Position numbers and translations under genes: made by a program. The notes under the pieces were generated by a model. The model was not told the DNA's origin. It saw nothing but the letters and a program-made list of their open reading frames with translations, and did no database searches. DNA of 64,000 nt from Tepidicella baoligensis (GTDB taxonomy: Bacteria > Pseudomonadota > Gammaproteobacteria > Burkholderiales > Burkholderiaceae_C), in assembly GCF_013432195.1 (NCBI RefSeq), contig NZ_JACCDB010000002.1, positions 124,001 through 188,000 of the forward strand, read 5' to 3'. How positions within the stretch are numbered: the first letter of the stretch is position 1; every line of letters begins with the position of its first letter. Positions 22,473 to 30,402 of the stretch are shown one piece after another.

Positions 22473-23804
22473 ATGCCACCCGCCATCCTCACCACACTGG
22501 AACAACAGCTGCGCGCTGCCAGCCACGCGCGGTTCTTCACCACCGATATCGACGGCGTCTGCCGGGGCAAGACGCACTCCGGGGACAAGATGGCCGAATT
22601 GCTCACAGGTGGTGGCACCATCGCCAGCGCGGCCTTCGGCTGGGACATTGCCGATGACCTCTACACCCACACCGTACGGTTCGCTGGCCTGGGCACGGCG
22701 CTCGGCGAGATCGGCTTGCGGCTGGATGCGGCGACCGCGCGCCAGTTGCCCTGGGACGAAGGGCGCTGGGCGCTGATCGGCGAGCACCTGCTGCCCGATG
22801 GCACCCCTTTGCCCATGTGCCCCCGGCAGGTGCTCAAACGTGTGCTGGCCCAAGCCGCCGACATGGGGCTGGACGTGCAGGTAGGCGTGGAGCTGGAGTG
22901 GTATGTGTTCCGCGAAACCGAACGCAGCGTCCGGGTCAAGGGCTACCGGGAGCTGGAAGCGGCCACCGAATCGGTCACCAACTACTCACCGTTCCGCATC
23001 GATGCCGTGGCCGGTTTCGTCAACGACCTGTTCCGCTGGCTGCCACAGGCCGGCATCCCGCTCGAGACGCTGCACACCGAAGCCGGCCCGGGCAACCTGG
23101 AAGTGGCCCTGACATACGGCCCGGCCCTGGAGAGTGCCGACCGGGCCGCCCTATTCAAGCAAGCCACGCGCGAAATCGGGCGGCGGCACGGGCTGCTCAA
23201 TACCTTTATGGCGAAGTGGTCACCCGCCTATGCCGGCTGCGGCCAACATTTGCACCAAAGCCTGTGGCAAGACGGCCGCAACCTGTTCCACGATGCGCAG
23301 GCGGCACACGGCGTGAGCGAGACATTGCGGCATTACATCGCCGGGCAGATGCACGCCCTGCCCCACCTGTTCGCGGTGTACGCACCCTTCATCAACAGCT
23401 ACAAACGGCTGGTGGATGGCATGCTGGCCCCGGTGCAGGCCACCTGGGGCATCGACAACCGGCACGCCGCCTTTCGGGTGGTGCCGGGCAGCGCCCGCTC
23501 GCAACGGCTGGAAACGCGCGTGCCCGGTGCAGACGCCAACGCTTATCTGACGATCGCAGCGGCGGTGGCATCGGGCCTGCACGGCATCCGCCACCGGCTG
23601 GACCCCGACGCGGTGGACACCGGCGCCCCTCTGCCCCAGAACCTGGAGCAGGCGACCGCACTCATGGCCGAATCGGCCCTGGCCCGCGAATTGCTAGGGG
23701 ACGGTTTCGTGGACCACTTCGTGCAGACCCGCCAGTGGGAGATCAGCCGCTTCCGACTCGCCGTCACCGACTGGGAACGGGCTCGCTACATGGAGCTGGT
23801 GTAG
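22473..23804 (+). CDS. Glutamine synthetase family ligase of unknown substrate
   Basis: A 443-residue protein with the GS fold: an N-terminal beta-grasp part (TTDIDGVCRGK, AFGWDIAD) and a catalytic domain with GVELEWYVF (metal Glu), TEAGPGNLEVAL, GCGQHLHQSLW (metal His/Glu site), INSYKRL and RLETRVPGADANAYL. It is shorter than GlnA and lacks the GlnA adenylylation loop, placing it among the GS-like gamma-glutamyl ligases (PuuA, GlnT, FluG-like). The amine substrate is unknown, and no polyamine or amine catabolic genes are adjacent. ATG 22473 chosen over an upstream TTG. Its last 19 bases overlap the convergent fdhD gene. Confidence 0.8.
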   Translation: MPPAILTTLEQQLRAASHARFFTTDIDGVCRGKTHSGDKMAELLTGGGTIASAAFGWDIADDLYTHTVRFAGLGTALGEIGLRLDAATARQLPWDEGRWALIGEHLLPDGTPLPMCPRQVLKRVLAQAADMGLDVQVGVELEWYVFRETERSVRVKGYRELEAATESVTNYSPFRIDAVAGFVNDLFRWLPQAGIPLETLHTEAGPGNLEVALTYGPALESADRAALFKQATREIGRRHGLLNTFMAKWSPAYAGCGQHLHQSLWQDGRNLFHDAQAAHGVSETLRHYIAGQMHALPHLFAVYAPFINSYKRLVDGMLAPVQATWGIDNRHAAFRVVPGSARSQRLETRVPGADANAYLTIAAAVASGLHGIRHRLDPDAVDTGAPLPQNLEQATALMAESALARELLGDGFVDHFVQTRQWEISRFRLAVTDWERARYMELV

Positions 23805-24673
23805 GTTGCGCGAACGGGTTCAACGTCCCGCAGCAGGCGCTGCGGATGGGAAAAACACAGAAAACGCTGGTGGGTGGCCCGACCAATGGCGCACACCCCG
23901 ACGCGCTCGGCCACTTCAAGCCCCATCTGCGTGATGCCGCTGCGCGACACCACGACCGGCACGCCCATCTGTGCCGCCTTGATCACCATCTCGCTGGTCA
24001 GCCGGCCCGTGGTGTAGAAGGTCTTGTCAGTCCCCTCCATGTCGGCCGGGTTTTGCAGCCACATCCAGCCGGCGATGGTGTCCACCGCGTTGTGGCGGCC
24101 CACGTCCTCCACGAACAGCAGCATGTCGGAACCCCGGAACAAGGCGCAACCATGCACCGAACCGGCCTGCTTGTAGGTCGAGTCCTGCTCACGGATGGTC
24201 TTGACGATCTGGTACAGATCGGACTGCCGCAACTGCGCCGTGGGCGACAGCCGGATGCGGTCCAGTTCGTCGAGGATGCCGCCAAACACGCTGCCCTGCC
24301 CGCAACCGGTCGTGACCACACGCTTGGCCGTGCGCTCTTCGATGTGGTGCAGCCCGCGCCGGGTCTTCACGGCAGCGGCCCCCACCTCCCAGTCCACCGT
24401 GATGGATTCGATGTCGTGCACGGATTCGACGAGGCGCTGGTTGCGCAGATAACCGAGCACCAGCCATTCGGGGTGCCCCCCAAGCGTCATGAGCGTGACG
24501 AGTTCGCGCTTGTCCACATAGACCGTAAGGTCCCGCTCGGCGGGAATGGACAGGGAGCGCCGCTCACCGCACTCGTTGACCACCGTCACGTCGCGCGTCA
24601 GCGGCACGCGTGCCCGCGACAGGCGGGGCAAAGGAAGCTGGAAGGCGGCTTGCTGCGGTTCCGTCAACAACAC
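23786..24673 (-). CDS. fdhD: FdhD, sulfurtransferase for formate dehydrogenase maturation
   Basis: A 295-residue cytoplasmic protein that passes sulfur from a cysteine desulfurase to the bis-MGD cofactor, needed for active formate dehydrogenase. Recognised from VDKRELVTLMTLGGHPEWLVLGYL, VHGCALF, LFVEDVGRHNAVD, and the TTGRLTSEMVIKAAQMGVPVVVSRS motif. The usual Cys-x-x-Cys of the flexible loop reads C124-G-Q-G127, so only the first Cys is present. Starts with GTG at 24673, preceded by AGGAGG at six bases. Last gene of the fdh operon, 27 bp after the cytochrome subunit gene; its 3' end overlaps the convergent GS-like gene by 19 bp. Confidence 0.94.
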   Translation of the reverse strand: MLLTEPQQAAFQLPLPRLSRARVPLTRDVTVVNECGERRSLSIPAERDLTVYVDKRELVTLMTLGGHPEWLVLGYLRNQRLVESVHDIESITVDWEVGAAAVKTRRGLHHIEERTAKRVVTTGCGQGSVFGGILDELDRIRLSPTAQLRQSDLYQIVKTIREQDSTYKQAGSVHGCALFRGSDMLLFVEDVGRHNAVDTIAGWMWLQNPADMEGTDKTFYTTGRLTSEMVIKAAQMGVPVVVSRSGITQMGLEVAERVGVCAIGRATHQRFLCFSHPQRLLRDVEPVRATYTSSM

Positions 24674-24700
24674 CTTCGGCCTCCTGTCGTGGATCGGTCG

Positions 24701-25885
24701 TCAAACAGCCTTGGCCTTGCCCACAGCGGGCTTGCCACTTGCGGGTGTGCTGCGTTCTGCCGGAATCTTGCCCGCCTTGATGTCGTCATACCAGAGTTCG
24801 TGATGTTCCTTGGCCCAGGTCTCGTCCACATAGCCCGTTTTCATGGCCTGGTAGGCACCTTGCATACCCAGTGTACCCATGTAGATGTGCCCAAGGAACA
24901 TGGCCATCATCATGACCGCAGCCGACGCATGAATCATGTGCGCGATCTGCATGTCGGCACGGAGGTAGGCCAGCCCGGGAATCAGCTTGTCGAGCACGAG
25001 GCCTGAGGCCACGACGATGAAGCCGAGCAGGAACACCCCACCCCAGAAAACGGCTTTTTCACCGGCGTTGAAGCGGTGCGAAGGCACCTCCTGGCCGCTG
25101 AACAGACCTCCCCCCTTGAGCAACCACTGGATGTCATCCTTGCTGGGCAGGTTGTCGCGCAGGAAGGTGAAGAACACGATCACCAGCGACACGGCAAACA
25201 GCGGCCCGACGAAGTTGTGGAGGTTCTTCATCGCGTAGGTCAGCCAGCCAAACAGCGTGCTTCCCATGATGGGCAGCAGGAAGAACTTGCCAAAGGCCAT
25301 GATCAGACCCGAAACCGCGAGGGCGACGAAGGCGAACGCATTCGTCCAGTGAGCGGCGCGCTCGAAAGCGGTGAAGCGCTCGATCTGGCGACCGGTCTCC
25401 TGACCATGTAGACGAATGGGGCCCTTGCCGAAGTAGAACAGCGCAATCGCCACCACCACGATGAGCAGCAACGCGCCTCCGTAGGGGAGAATCACCTCGT
25501 TGCGCACTTGCCGCCAGGCCTCGCCCGCATTGGTCAGACGAGAACCCGGATATTGCACGAAAGGCTGAATGAGCGTGCCGTATTCGGGATAGGGGAAGTT
25601 GGTGACCCCCGTGACACCCTGCCCTACCTGACGCCACATGGGGGCGTTGTTGCCGGGCTGAACCTGCCTGCGCTCCGCGTTCGACTGGTTCATGTAGTTG
25701 GGGTCGGTGTCGGCATCCGGGGCGATCTGGAAGATGTTCGCATTCTGGATGCCGCCTCCAGCCTCGGGCATGGTGCCCGGGGTCGTCGTCTGTGCCACAG
25801 CAACACCGAGACCGACCGCCATGAGGAGCGCCACACACCAGCCCCGCCATGGGCGCAGGGCCGCTGCGTTGAGGAGAGTTCGCAT
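24701..25885 (-). CDS. fdhC: Formate dehydrogenase cytochrome b (gamma) subunit
   Basis: A 394-residue inner-membrane subunit that takes electrons from the FeS subunit to quinone. A cleavable-looking signal (~residues 10-31, ending AVAQ) is followed by a ~100-residue periplasmic stretch (NYMNQSNAERRQVQPG...), then a TM helix (~134-152) and the FdnI-type core: TAFERAAHWTNAFAF with a haem His, LHNFVGPLFAVSL, GEKAVFWGGVFLLGF and AHMIHASAAVMMMAMFLGHIYMG with further haem His. The long N-terminal extension is normal for the betaproteobacterial form. ATG 25885 has AGGAGG five bases before it. Third from the end of the fdh operon. Confidence 0.93.
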   Translation of the reverse strand: MRTLLNAAALRPWRGWCVALLMAVGLGVAVAQTTTPGTMPEAGGGIQNANIFQIAPDADTDPNYMNQSNAERRQVQPGNNAPMWRQVGQGVTGVTNFPYPEYGTLIQPFVQYPGSRLTNAGEAWRQVRNEVILPYGGALLLIVVVAIALFYFGKGPIRLHGQETGRQIERFTAFERAAHWTNAFAFVALAVSGLIMAFGKFFLLPIMGSTLFGWLTYAMKNLHNFVGPLFAVSLVIVFFTFLRDNLPSKDDIQWLLKGGGLFSGQEVPSHRFNAGEKAVFWGGVFLLGFIVVASGLVLDKLIPGLAYLRADMQIAHMIHASAAVMMMAMFLGHIYMGTLGMQGAYQAMKTGYVDETWAKEHHELWYDDIKAGKIPAERSTPASGKPAVGKAKAV

Positions 25886-25898
25886 GGGGTCCTCCTGT

Positions 25899-26144
25899 TC
25901 AGTGGACACGGGTGTATTCGTTCTGACCGTAGGCGGCACGGGCACGCAATTGCTGTTCCCAGCTGGTGCGGTCTCCGGGCTGCCAGCCACGCTCGGCGAA
26001 CTGGCTGGCACCGACACCCTGGTAGGCCGGGGTGCCGGGCTTGACGGCCGCCGTATTCAGATCCTGGGGCACCTCCCCACAGGCGGCCAACAGGGCCACG
26101 CCAGCGGCCACGAAGGCGATTTTCAAGATGCGTGCGCGAATCAT
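25899..26144 (-). CDS. Small lipoprotein within the fdh operon
   Basis: An 81-residue predicted lipoprotein: a short basic start (MIRARILK), a hydrophobic run, and the lipobox LLAAC with the acceptor Cys at about residue 22. The mature ~60 residues are hydrophilic (AYQGVGASQFAERGW...RARAAYGQNEYTRVH) with no recognisable domain. Its ATG overlaps the fdhB stop by 4 bp and has GGAGG six bases ahead, and it is followed 13 bp later by the cytochrome subunit, so it is an integral part of the operon. A role in assembly or anchoring of the periplasmic enzyme is inferred from position only. Confidence 0.75.
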   Translation of the reverse strand: MIRARILKIAFVAAGVALLAACGEVPQDLNTAAVKPGTPAYQGVGASQFAERGWQPGDRTSWEQQLRARAAYGQNEYTRVH

Positions 26145-26743
26145 GAGCGTCCTCCCTGGGCGCTGCCATAGGCAGTGCCCCAACCCCACACTTCGGCCCC
26201 CTTGCCTCGCCGCAGAACCCGGCTGCGGAAGATGTCGGCCACCACATCGCCGTCACCAGCGAGCAGGGCCTTGGTAGAGCACATCTCGGCGCAGGCGGGC
26301 AGCTTGCCTTCGGCCAGGCGGTTGCGACCGTATTTCTCGAATTCGGCCTGGCTGCCGCTGGCTTCGGGGCCGCCGGCACAGAAAGTGCACTTGTCCATTT
26401 TGCCGCGCACGCCGAAAGTGCCCTGGCCTGGGAACTGAGGGGCACCAAACGGGCAGGCATAGCTGCAATAGCCGCAGCCGATGCACACATCCTTGTCGTG
26501 CAGCACCACGCCCTCGTCGGTGCGGTAGAAACAGTTCACTGGGCAGACGGCCATGCAGGGGGCGTCGGAACAGTGCATGCAGGCCACCGAGATGGACTTT
26601 TCGCCCGGCACCCCATCGTTGAGGGTGACCACACGGCGACGGTTGACCCCCCAAGGCACCTCGTGTTCGTTCTTGCAAGCGGTCACACAACCGTTGCACT
26701 CGATGCAGCGTTCTGCATCACAGATGAATTTCATGCGTGCCAT
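26141..26743 (-). CDS. fdhB: Formate dehydrogenase iron-sulfur (beta) subunit
   Basis: A 200-residue subunit with four [4Fe-4S] ferredoxin-type motifs: CIECNGCVTAC, CMHCSDAPCMAVCP, CIGCGYCSYACP and the split CTFC...CAEMC site. It relays electrons from the Moco subunit to the cytochrome b subunit. Compared with E. coli FdnH (about 290 residues) it lacks the C-terminal membrane helix, as in the shorter FdhB forms of betaproteobacteria. 10 bp separate it from the alpha subunit stop; it overlaps the lipoprotein gene by 4 bp. Confidence 0.95.
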   Translation of the reverse strand: MARMKFICDAERCIECNGCVTACKNEHEVPWGVNRRRVVTLNDGVPGEKSISVACMHCSDAPCMAVCPVNCFYRTDEGVVLHDKDVCIGCGYCSYACPFGAPQFPGQGTFGVRGKMDKCTFCAGGPEASGSQAEFEKYGRNRLAEGKLPACAEMCSTKALLAGDGDVVADIFRSRVLRRGKGAEVWGWGTAYGSAQGGRS

Positions 26744-26753
26744 TCGTTGCTCC

Positions 26754-29714
26754 TCATGCGCGCTCGACGTTGCAGATGGTGGTCTTGGTTTCCTGCATCA
26801 TGGTCACGATGTCGTAACCATAGGTGGTGGCGGTGTTGACCGCCTCCCCGCGCACGATCGGCGCTGCACCTTCTGGATACTGCTTGAGCAGATCCTGCCC
26901 TTGCCAGCGACCCGAGAAGTGGAACGGCAAGAACACGGTGGTCTCATCCACACGAGGCGTGACTTGTGCCTGCACATTGATGCGAGCCCCGGTCGGGGTG
27001 GTCACCCACACCCGGTCGCCGTTGCGGATGCCGCGCTGGGCTGCCGTGGCCGGGTTGATCTCCACGAACATCTCCTGCTGCAGCTCGGCCAGCCAGGGAT
27101 TGGAGCGGGTTTCCTCGCCACCGCCTTCGTATTCGACGAGACGCCCGGAGGTCATGATCAGCGGGAATTTCTCGTACACCTTGTCTTCGACGTTCTTTTG
27201 CTGCAGCGTTTTGTAAAGGATGGGCAGGCGCCAGCGGTTCTTCTGGTCGTCGTGACTCGGGTACTTTGCGATCAAATCCGGCCGGGTGCCATAAACCGGC
27301 TCGCGGTGCTGGGGAATAGGATCCGGGAAGTTCCAGACGTAGGCACGAGCCCGGGCATTGCCGAAGGGGTGGCAGCCGTGCTTCATGAACACGCGGATCA
27401 TGGCACCCGTCGGGTCGGTGGTCCAGGTCTTGCCTTCCGCGGCGGCCTGCTCTTCAGGCGTCAACTCGTCCCACCAGCCGAGTTTCTTGAGCAACTGGTC
27501 GGTCAGCATGGGATACCCGGTGGTGATCTCGGCACCCAGTGAATGCGAGCCATCGGCTGCCAACAGGCTCACGCCGTCGCGTTCCACGCCAAAGTTGGCC
27601 CGGAAGTTGCCACCCCCGTCCATCACGTGCTTGGAGGTGTCGTACAGGTTGGGCGAGCCCGGGTGCTTCATCTCGGGGGTGCCGTAGCAGGGCCAGGGCA
27701 GGCCGAAGTAGTCGCCGGTCATGTCGTAGCCGGTTTCCTTGTCGACCACATGGCCCTTGCACTTCAGCGTCTTGATGTCGAAGGCATGCATGTTGCGCAT
27801 GTGAGCCTTCAGGCGTTCGGGGCTGTGCCCGGTGTAGCCGATGGTCCAGACACACTTGTTGATCTCGCGCAGGATGTCCTCGACCACCGGCTCGTCCATG
27901 CCGCCGACCTTCTGCAAACCATAGTTCTTGCAGAGCTCGTTGGCAAAACCCAGGCGCTGGGCCAGCTGGTACATGATCATGTGGTCGCTGCGGCTTTCCC
28001 ACAGCGGCTCGATCACCTTCTCACGCCACTGGATGGAACGGTTGGAAGCCGTGCAGGAACCACTGGTCTCGAACTGCGTGGCCGCCGGCAGCAGAATCAC
28101 CGTGCGGTTGGGGTTCAGATCCTGCGGGTTGCCGGGCATCGCGGCCATGGCGGCCGTCGCCGAGGGGTATGGGTCGATCACCACCAGCAGGTCCAGCTTG
28201 TCCATGGCCCGCTTCATTTCCAAGCCGCGGGTCTGGGAGTTCGGGGCATGGCCCCAGAAGATCACACCGCGCAGGTTGCTGCTCTGGTCTATGGCCTCCT
28301 TGTCCTCGAGCACACCGTCGATCCAGCGCGATACGGTGATGCCCGGCTTGGACATCATGCCTTCGGCGTAACGCGACTGGATCCAGTCGACATCCACTCC
28401 CCAGGTGGCGGCGAAGTGTTTCCATGCGCCCTCGGCCAGACCGTAATAGCCCGGCAGGGAATCGGGGTTGGGCCCGACATCGGTAGCCCCCTGCACGTTG
28501 TCGTGACCGCGGAAGATGTTGGCCCCGCCGCCGCTGACTCCGATGTTGCCCAGTGCGAGCTGCAGGATGCACGATGCGCGCACGATGGCGTTGCCAATGG
28601 TGTGCTGGGTTTGCCCCATGCACCAGACGATGGTGCCCGGCCGGTTCTCGTGCAACATCCTCGCGACCTTGAGTACCTGCTCCTCCTTGACGCCGCAGGC
28701 TTCCTCGACCTGATCCGGCGTCCATTTGGCCATCACTTCCTCGCGCACCTTGTCCATGCCATAGACGCGGTCGCTGATGTACTTCTTGTCTTCCCAGCCA
28801 TTCTTGAAGATGTGGTACAGCACTCCGAACAGGAAGGGGATGTCGGAGCCGGAGCGAATGCGCACGTACTCGTCGGCCTTGGCCGCCGTACGGGTGAAGC
28901 GCGGGTCGACCACGATCATCTTGCAGCCCTGCTCTTTGGCGTGGAGCATGTGCAGCATCGACACGGGGTGTGCTTCGGCAGCGTTGGAACCGATGTACAA
29001 CGCCACTTTGCTGTTTTGCATGTCGTTGTAGGAGTTGGTCATCGCACCATAGCCCCAGGTGTTGGCCACACCCGCAACGGTGGTCGAGTGGCAGATGCGC
29101 GCCTGGTGGTCGCAGTTGTTGGTCCCCCAGAAGCTGACGAACTTGCGCAGCAGGTAGGCCTGTTCGTTGCTGTGCTTGGAAGACCCGATGAAATACATGC
29201 TGTCAGGGCCGCTGGCCTCGCGCAGCGCTTTCATCTTGGCCACGATTTCGTCGTAGGCTTGGTCCCAGGTGATGCGCTGGTAGTTGCCGTTGACCAACTT
29301 CATCGGGTAACGCAGACGGTACTCGCCATGGCCGTGCTCGCGGACGGAGGCGCCCTTGGCACAATGCGCACCCAGGTTGATGGGGGAGTCGAACACCGGT
29401 TCCTGACGGACCCAGACGCCGTTTTCCACCACGGCGTCGACGGCGCAACCCACCGAGCAGTGGGTGCAAACAGTCCGCTTGACCTCGACCTTGCCGGTAC
29501 CGTCGATGGAGCCGCCGGATGCGGCCTCGGCCTTCTTCACGAGCGAGAGTTGAGAGGCCGCGAGGCCGACGCCCAGGCCCAGACCTGAGCGGCGCAAGAA
29601 GGCGCGACGGTCCATGGTGGGCACGGCATGGGCAAAACCGCGCCGAAGGCTGTTGACAAAGCTGCCCGATCCAGCCGAGCCTACGCGATGCCCCGTTTTT
29701 TTGGTCAGCAACAT
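26754..29714 (-). CDS. fdhA: Formate dehydrogenase catalytic (alpha) subunit, Cys form, Tat-exported
   Basis: A 986-residue bis-MGD enzyme oxidising formate to CO2. A ~35-residue extension leads to a twin-arginine signal (MDRRAFLRRSGLGLG, Arg 36-37). The [4Fe-4S] site uses C83, C86, C90 and C118 (CTHCSVGC...GAHCAKG). The catalytic position, a selenocysteine in E. coli FdnG, is Cys208 in ARICHSTTVAG; the conserved His follows directly. Other marks: GSNAAEAHP, MTNSYNDMQN, FFHFSGRWQG-type Moco C-terminal domain. It is fully open with no TGA read-through needed. The start at 29714 has AGAGGT ahead and matches the known long N-terminus of this group. Lies 70 bp after the small Tat peptide gene. 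Confidence 0.96.
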   Translation of the reverse strand: MLLTKKTGHRVGSAGSGSFVNSLRRGFAHAVPTMDRRAFLRRSGLGLGVGLAASQLSLVKKAEAASGGSIDGTGKVEVKRTVCTHCSVGCAVDAVVENGVWVRQEPVFDSPINLGAHCAKGASVREHGHGEYRLRYPMKLVNGNYQRITWDQAYDEIVAKMKALREASGPDSMYFIGSSKHSNEQAYLLRKFVSFWGTNNCDHQARICHSTTVAGVANTWGYGAMTNSYNDMQNSKVALYIGSNAAEAHPVSMLHMLHAKEQGCKMIVVDPRFTRTAAKADEYVRIRSGSDIPFLFGVLYHIFKNGWEDKKYISDRVYGMDKVREEVMAKWTPDQVEEACGVKEEQVLKVARMLHENRPGTIVWCMGQTQHTIGNAIVRASCILQLALGNIGVSGGGANIFRGHDNVQGATDVGPNPDSLPGYYGLAEGAWKHFAATWGVDVDWIQSRYAEGMMSKPGITVSRWIDGVLEDKEAIDQSSNLRGVIFWGHAPNSQTRGLEMKRAMDKLDLLVVIDPYPSATAAMAAMPGNPQDLNPNRTVILLPAATQFETSGSCTASNRSIQWREKVIEPLWESRSDHMIMYQLAQRLGFANELCKNYGLQKVGGMDEPVVEDILREINKCVWTIGYTGHSPERLKAHMRNMHAFDIKTLKCKGHVVDKETGYDMTGDYFGLPWPCYGTPEMKHPGSPNLYDTSKHVMDGGGNFRANFGVERDGVSLLAADGSHSLGAEITTGYPMLTDQLLKKLGWWDELTPEEQAAAEGKTWTTDPTGAMIRVFMKHGCHPFGNARARAYVWNFPDPIPQHREPVYGTRPDLIAKYPSHDDQKNRWRLPILYKTLQQKNVEDKVYEKFPLIMTSGRLVEYEGGGEETRSNPWLAELQQEMFVEINPATAAQRGIRNGDRVWVTTPTGARINVQAQVTPRVDETTVFLPFHFSGRWQGQDLLKQYPEGAAPIVRGEAVNTATTYGYDIVTMMQETKTTICNVERA

Positions 29715-29784
29715 GGCTTGTTACCTCTGGAGTTGAAACGAAATGGCTGCCGCGGAGACCCTCAGACCACTCGCGGCCAAGGGT

Positions 29785-29997
29785 TCAGACGCGAGTGGTC
29801 TGGTAATAGCGCTTGACGTGCTCTGACAGCTTGTAGCCGCCTCCGGAACGGGGGGCCGTTGCCGCTGCTGCCGTGGCCTCGGTCTGGACCACCGCCTTGG
29901 GAGCCACGGCGGCAACCGCTGCGACCGCTCCCACGGCACCGGCTCCGGCAAACCAGCGGCGACGGGAAAGGAAATGGGATTTGTTGGGGGTGCCCAT
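29785..29997 (-). CDS. Small twin-arginine peptide of the formate dehydrogenase region (FdhX-like)
   Basis: A 70-residue protein that is almost entirely a Tat-type signal (SRRRWFAGAGAVGAVAAVAAVA) followed by an Ala/Thr-rich linker and a short conserved tail (GGGYKLSEHVKRYYQTTRV). It matches the small 'formate dehydrogenase region TAT target' family found first in such operons; its role is unknown, possibly in membrane targeting of the alpha subunit. GAGGAG lies six bases before the ATG. It is the first gene of the leftward fdh operon, with an intergenic control region of about 400 bp upstream. Confidence 0.85.
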   Translation of the reverse strand: MGTPNKSHFLSRRRWFAGAGAVGAVAAVAAVAPKAVVQTEATAAAATAPRSGGGYKLSEHVKRYYQTTRV

Positions 29998-30188
29998 GCA
30001 TGTCTCCTCAGATGTGGACCACAAACCGCTCCATGCGGCGGTATGAAGTCATGTACATAAACAGCGAATCTACCGCCGGCCGGGAAAGTCAGCAAGGACG
30101 TCAACAGGACGACCGCGCGCGTCCAGGTTAGGCCGCACAATCAGGGCCACGATACAGAGAATGACCGCGGAACGCCCCTCCTCCCGAA

Positions 30189-30204
30189 AGCAATATGCAG
30201 GCCA
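30189..30204 (-). promoter_or_regulatory. Sigma-54-like -24/-12 promoter element facing the fdh operon
   Basis: The minus strand reads TGGCCTGCATATTGCT, against the consensus TGGCAC-N5-TTGCW: invariant GG and GC have the required spacing, and 9 of the 11 defined positions fit. Transcription would start near 30177 and run into the fdhX-like gene. No other good sigma-54 element was found in this gap. Confidence 0.55.
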
Positions 30205-30285
30205 ACAGTGATTGCTTATGAATCGATTTTTACCTTGGGTCACAACCCCGGAAATGGTTTCGGGATTACCCTGAATGTCGACGCT

Positions 30286-30315
30286 TTGTCGCGCCACGAG
30301 ACGACAAGTTGTCGC
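30286..30315. promoter_or_regulatory. TTGTCGC repeat cluster, probable regulator binding site for the fdh operon
   Basis: Contains TTGTCGC at 30286-30292, then a 13-bp palindrome CGACAA-G-TTGTCG at 30302-30314 (the TTGTCGC copy again at 30309-30315, 23 bp from the first). The cluster lies about 80-110 bp upstream of the -24 element, the usual place for an enhancer-type activator site. Nearly the same palindrome recurs at 38020-38034 before the second fdh-related operon. Confidence 0.6.
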
Positions 30316-30402
30316 ATCCATCCAAACACTCGTACCACTGGAGGTCAGCCTCCTCCTGTCTCGAAAACCCCAATTCCCGAGTTTTTTATTCAGGAATAAA
30401 GA

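Larger units (their letters stand above)
29998..30402. other. 405-bp divergent control region between the fdh operon and its putative regulator gene
   Basis: No gene is seen here. The stretch is more AT-rich than its surroundings and holds, on the minus strand, a sigma-54-like element (30189-30204) and, about 100 bp further upstream of it, a repeat cluster of TTGTCGC half-sites (30286-30315), both listed separately. The leader from the predicted start to the fdhX-like ATG would be about 180 bases. Confidence 0.6.

Noticed and set aside
27543-29588. A 681-codon plus-strand frame opposite fdhA
   Set aside because: Mirror of the fdhA codons, no ribosome site or domain.
26754-29714. Possible selenocysteine (TGA) codon in the formate dehydrogenase alpha gene
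   Set aside because: The catalytic position is an ordinary Cys codon in ARICHST and the frame has no internal stop.
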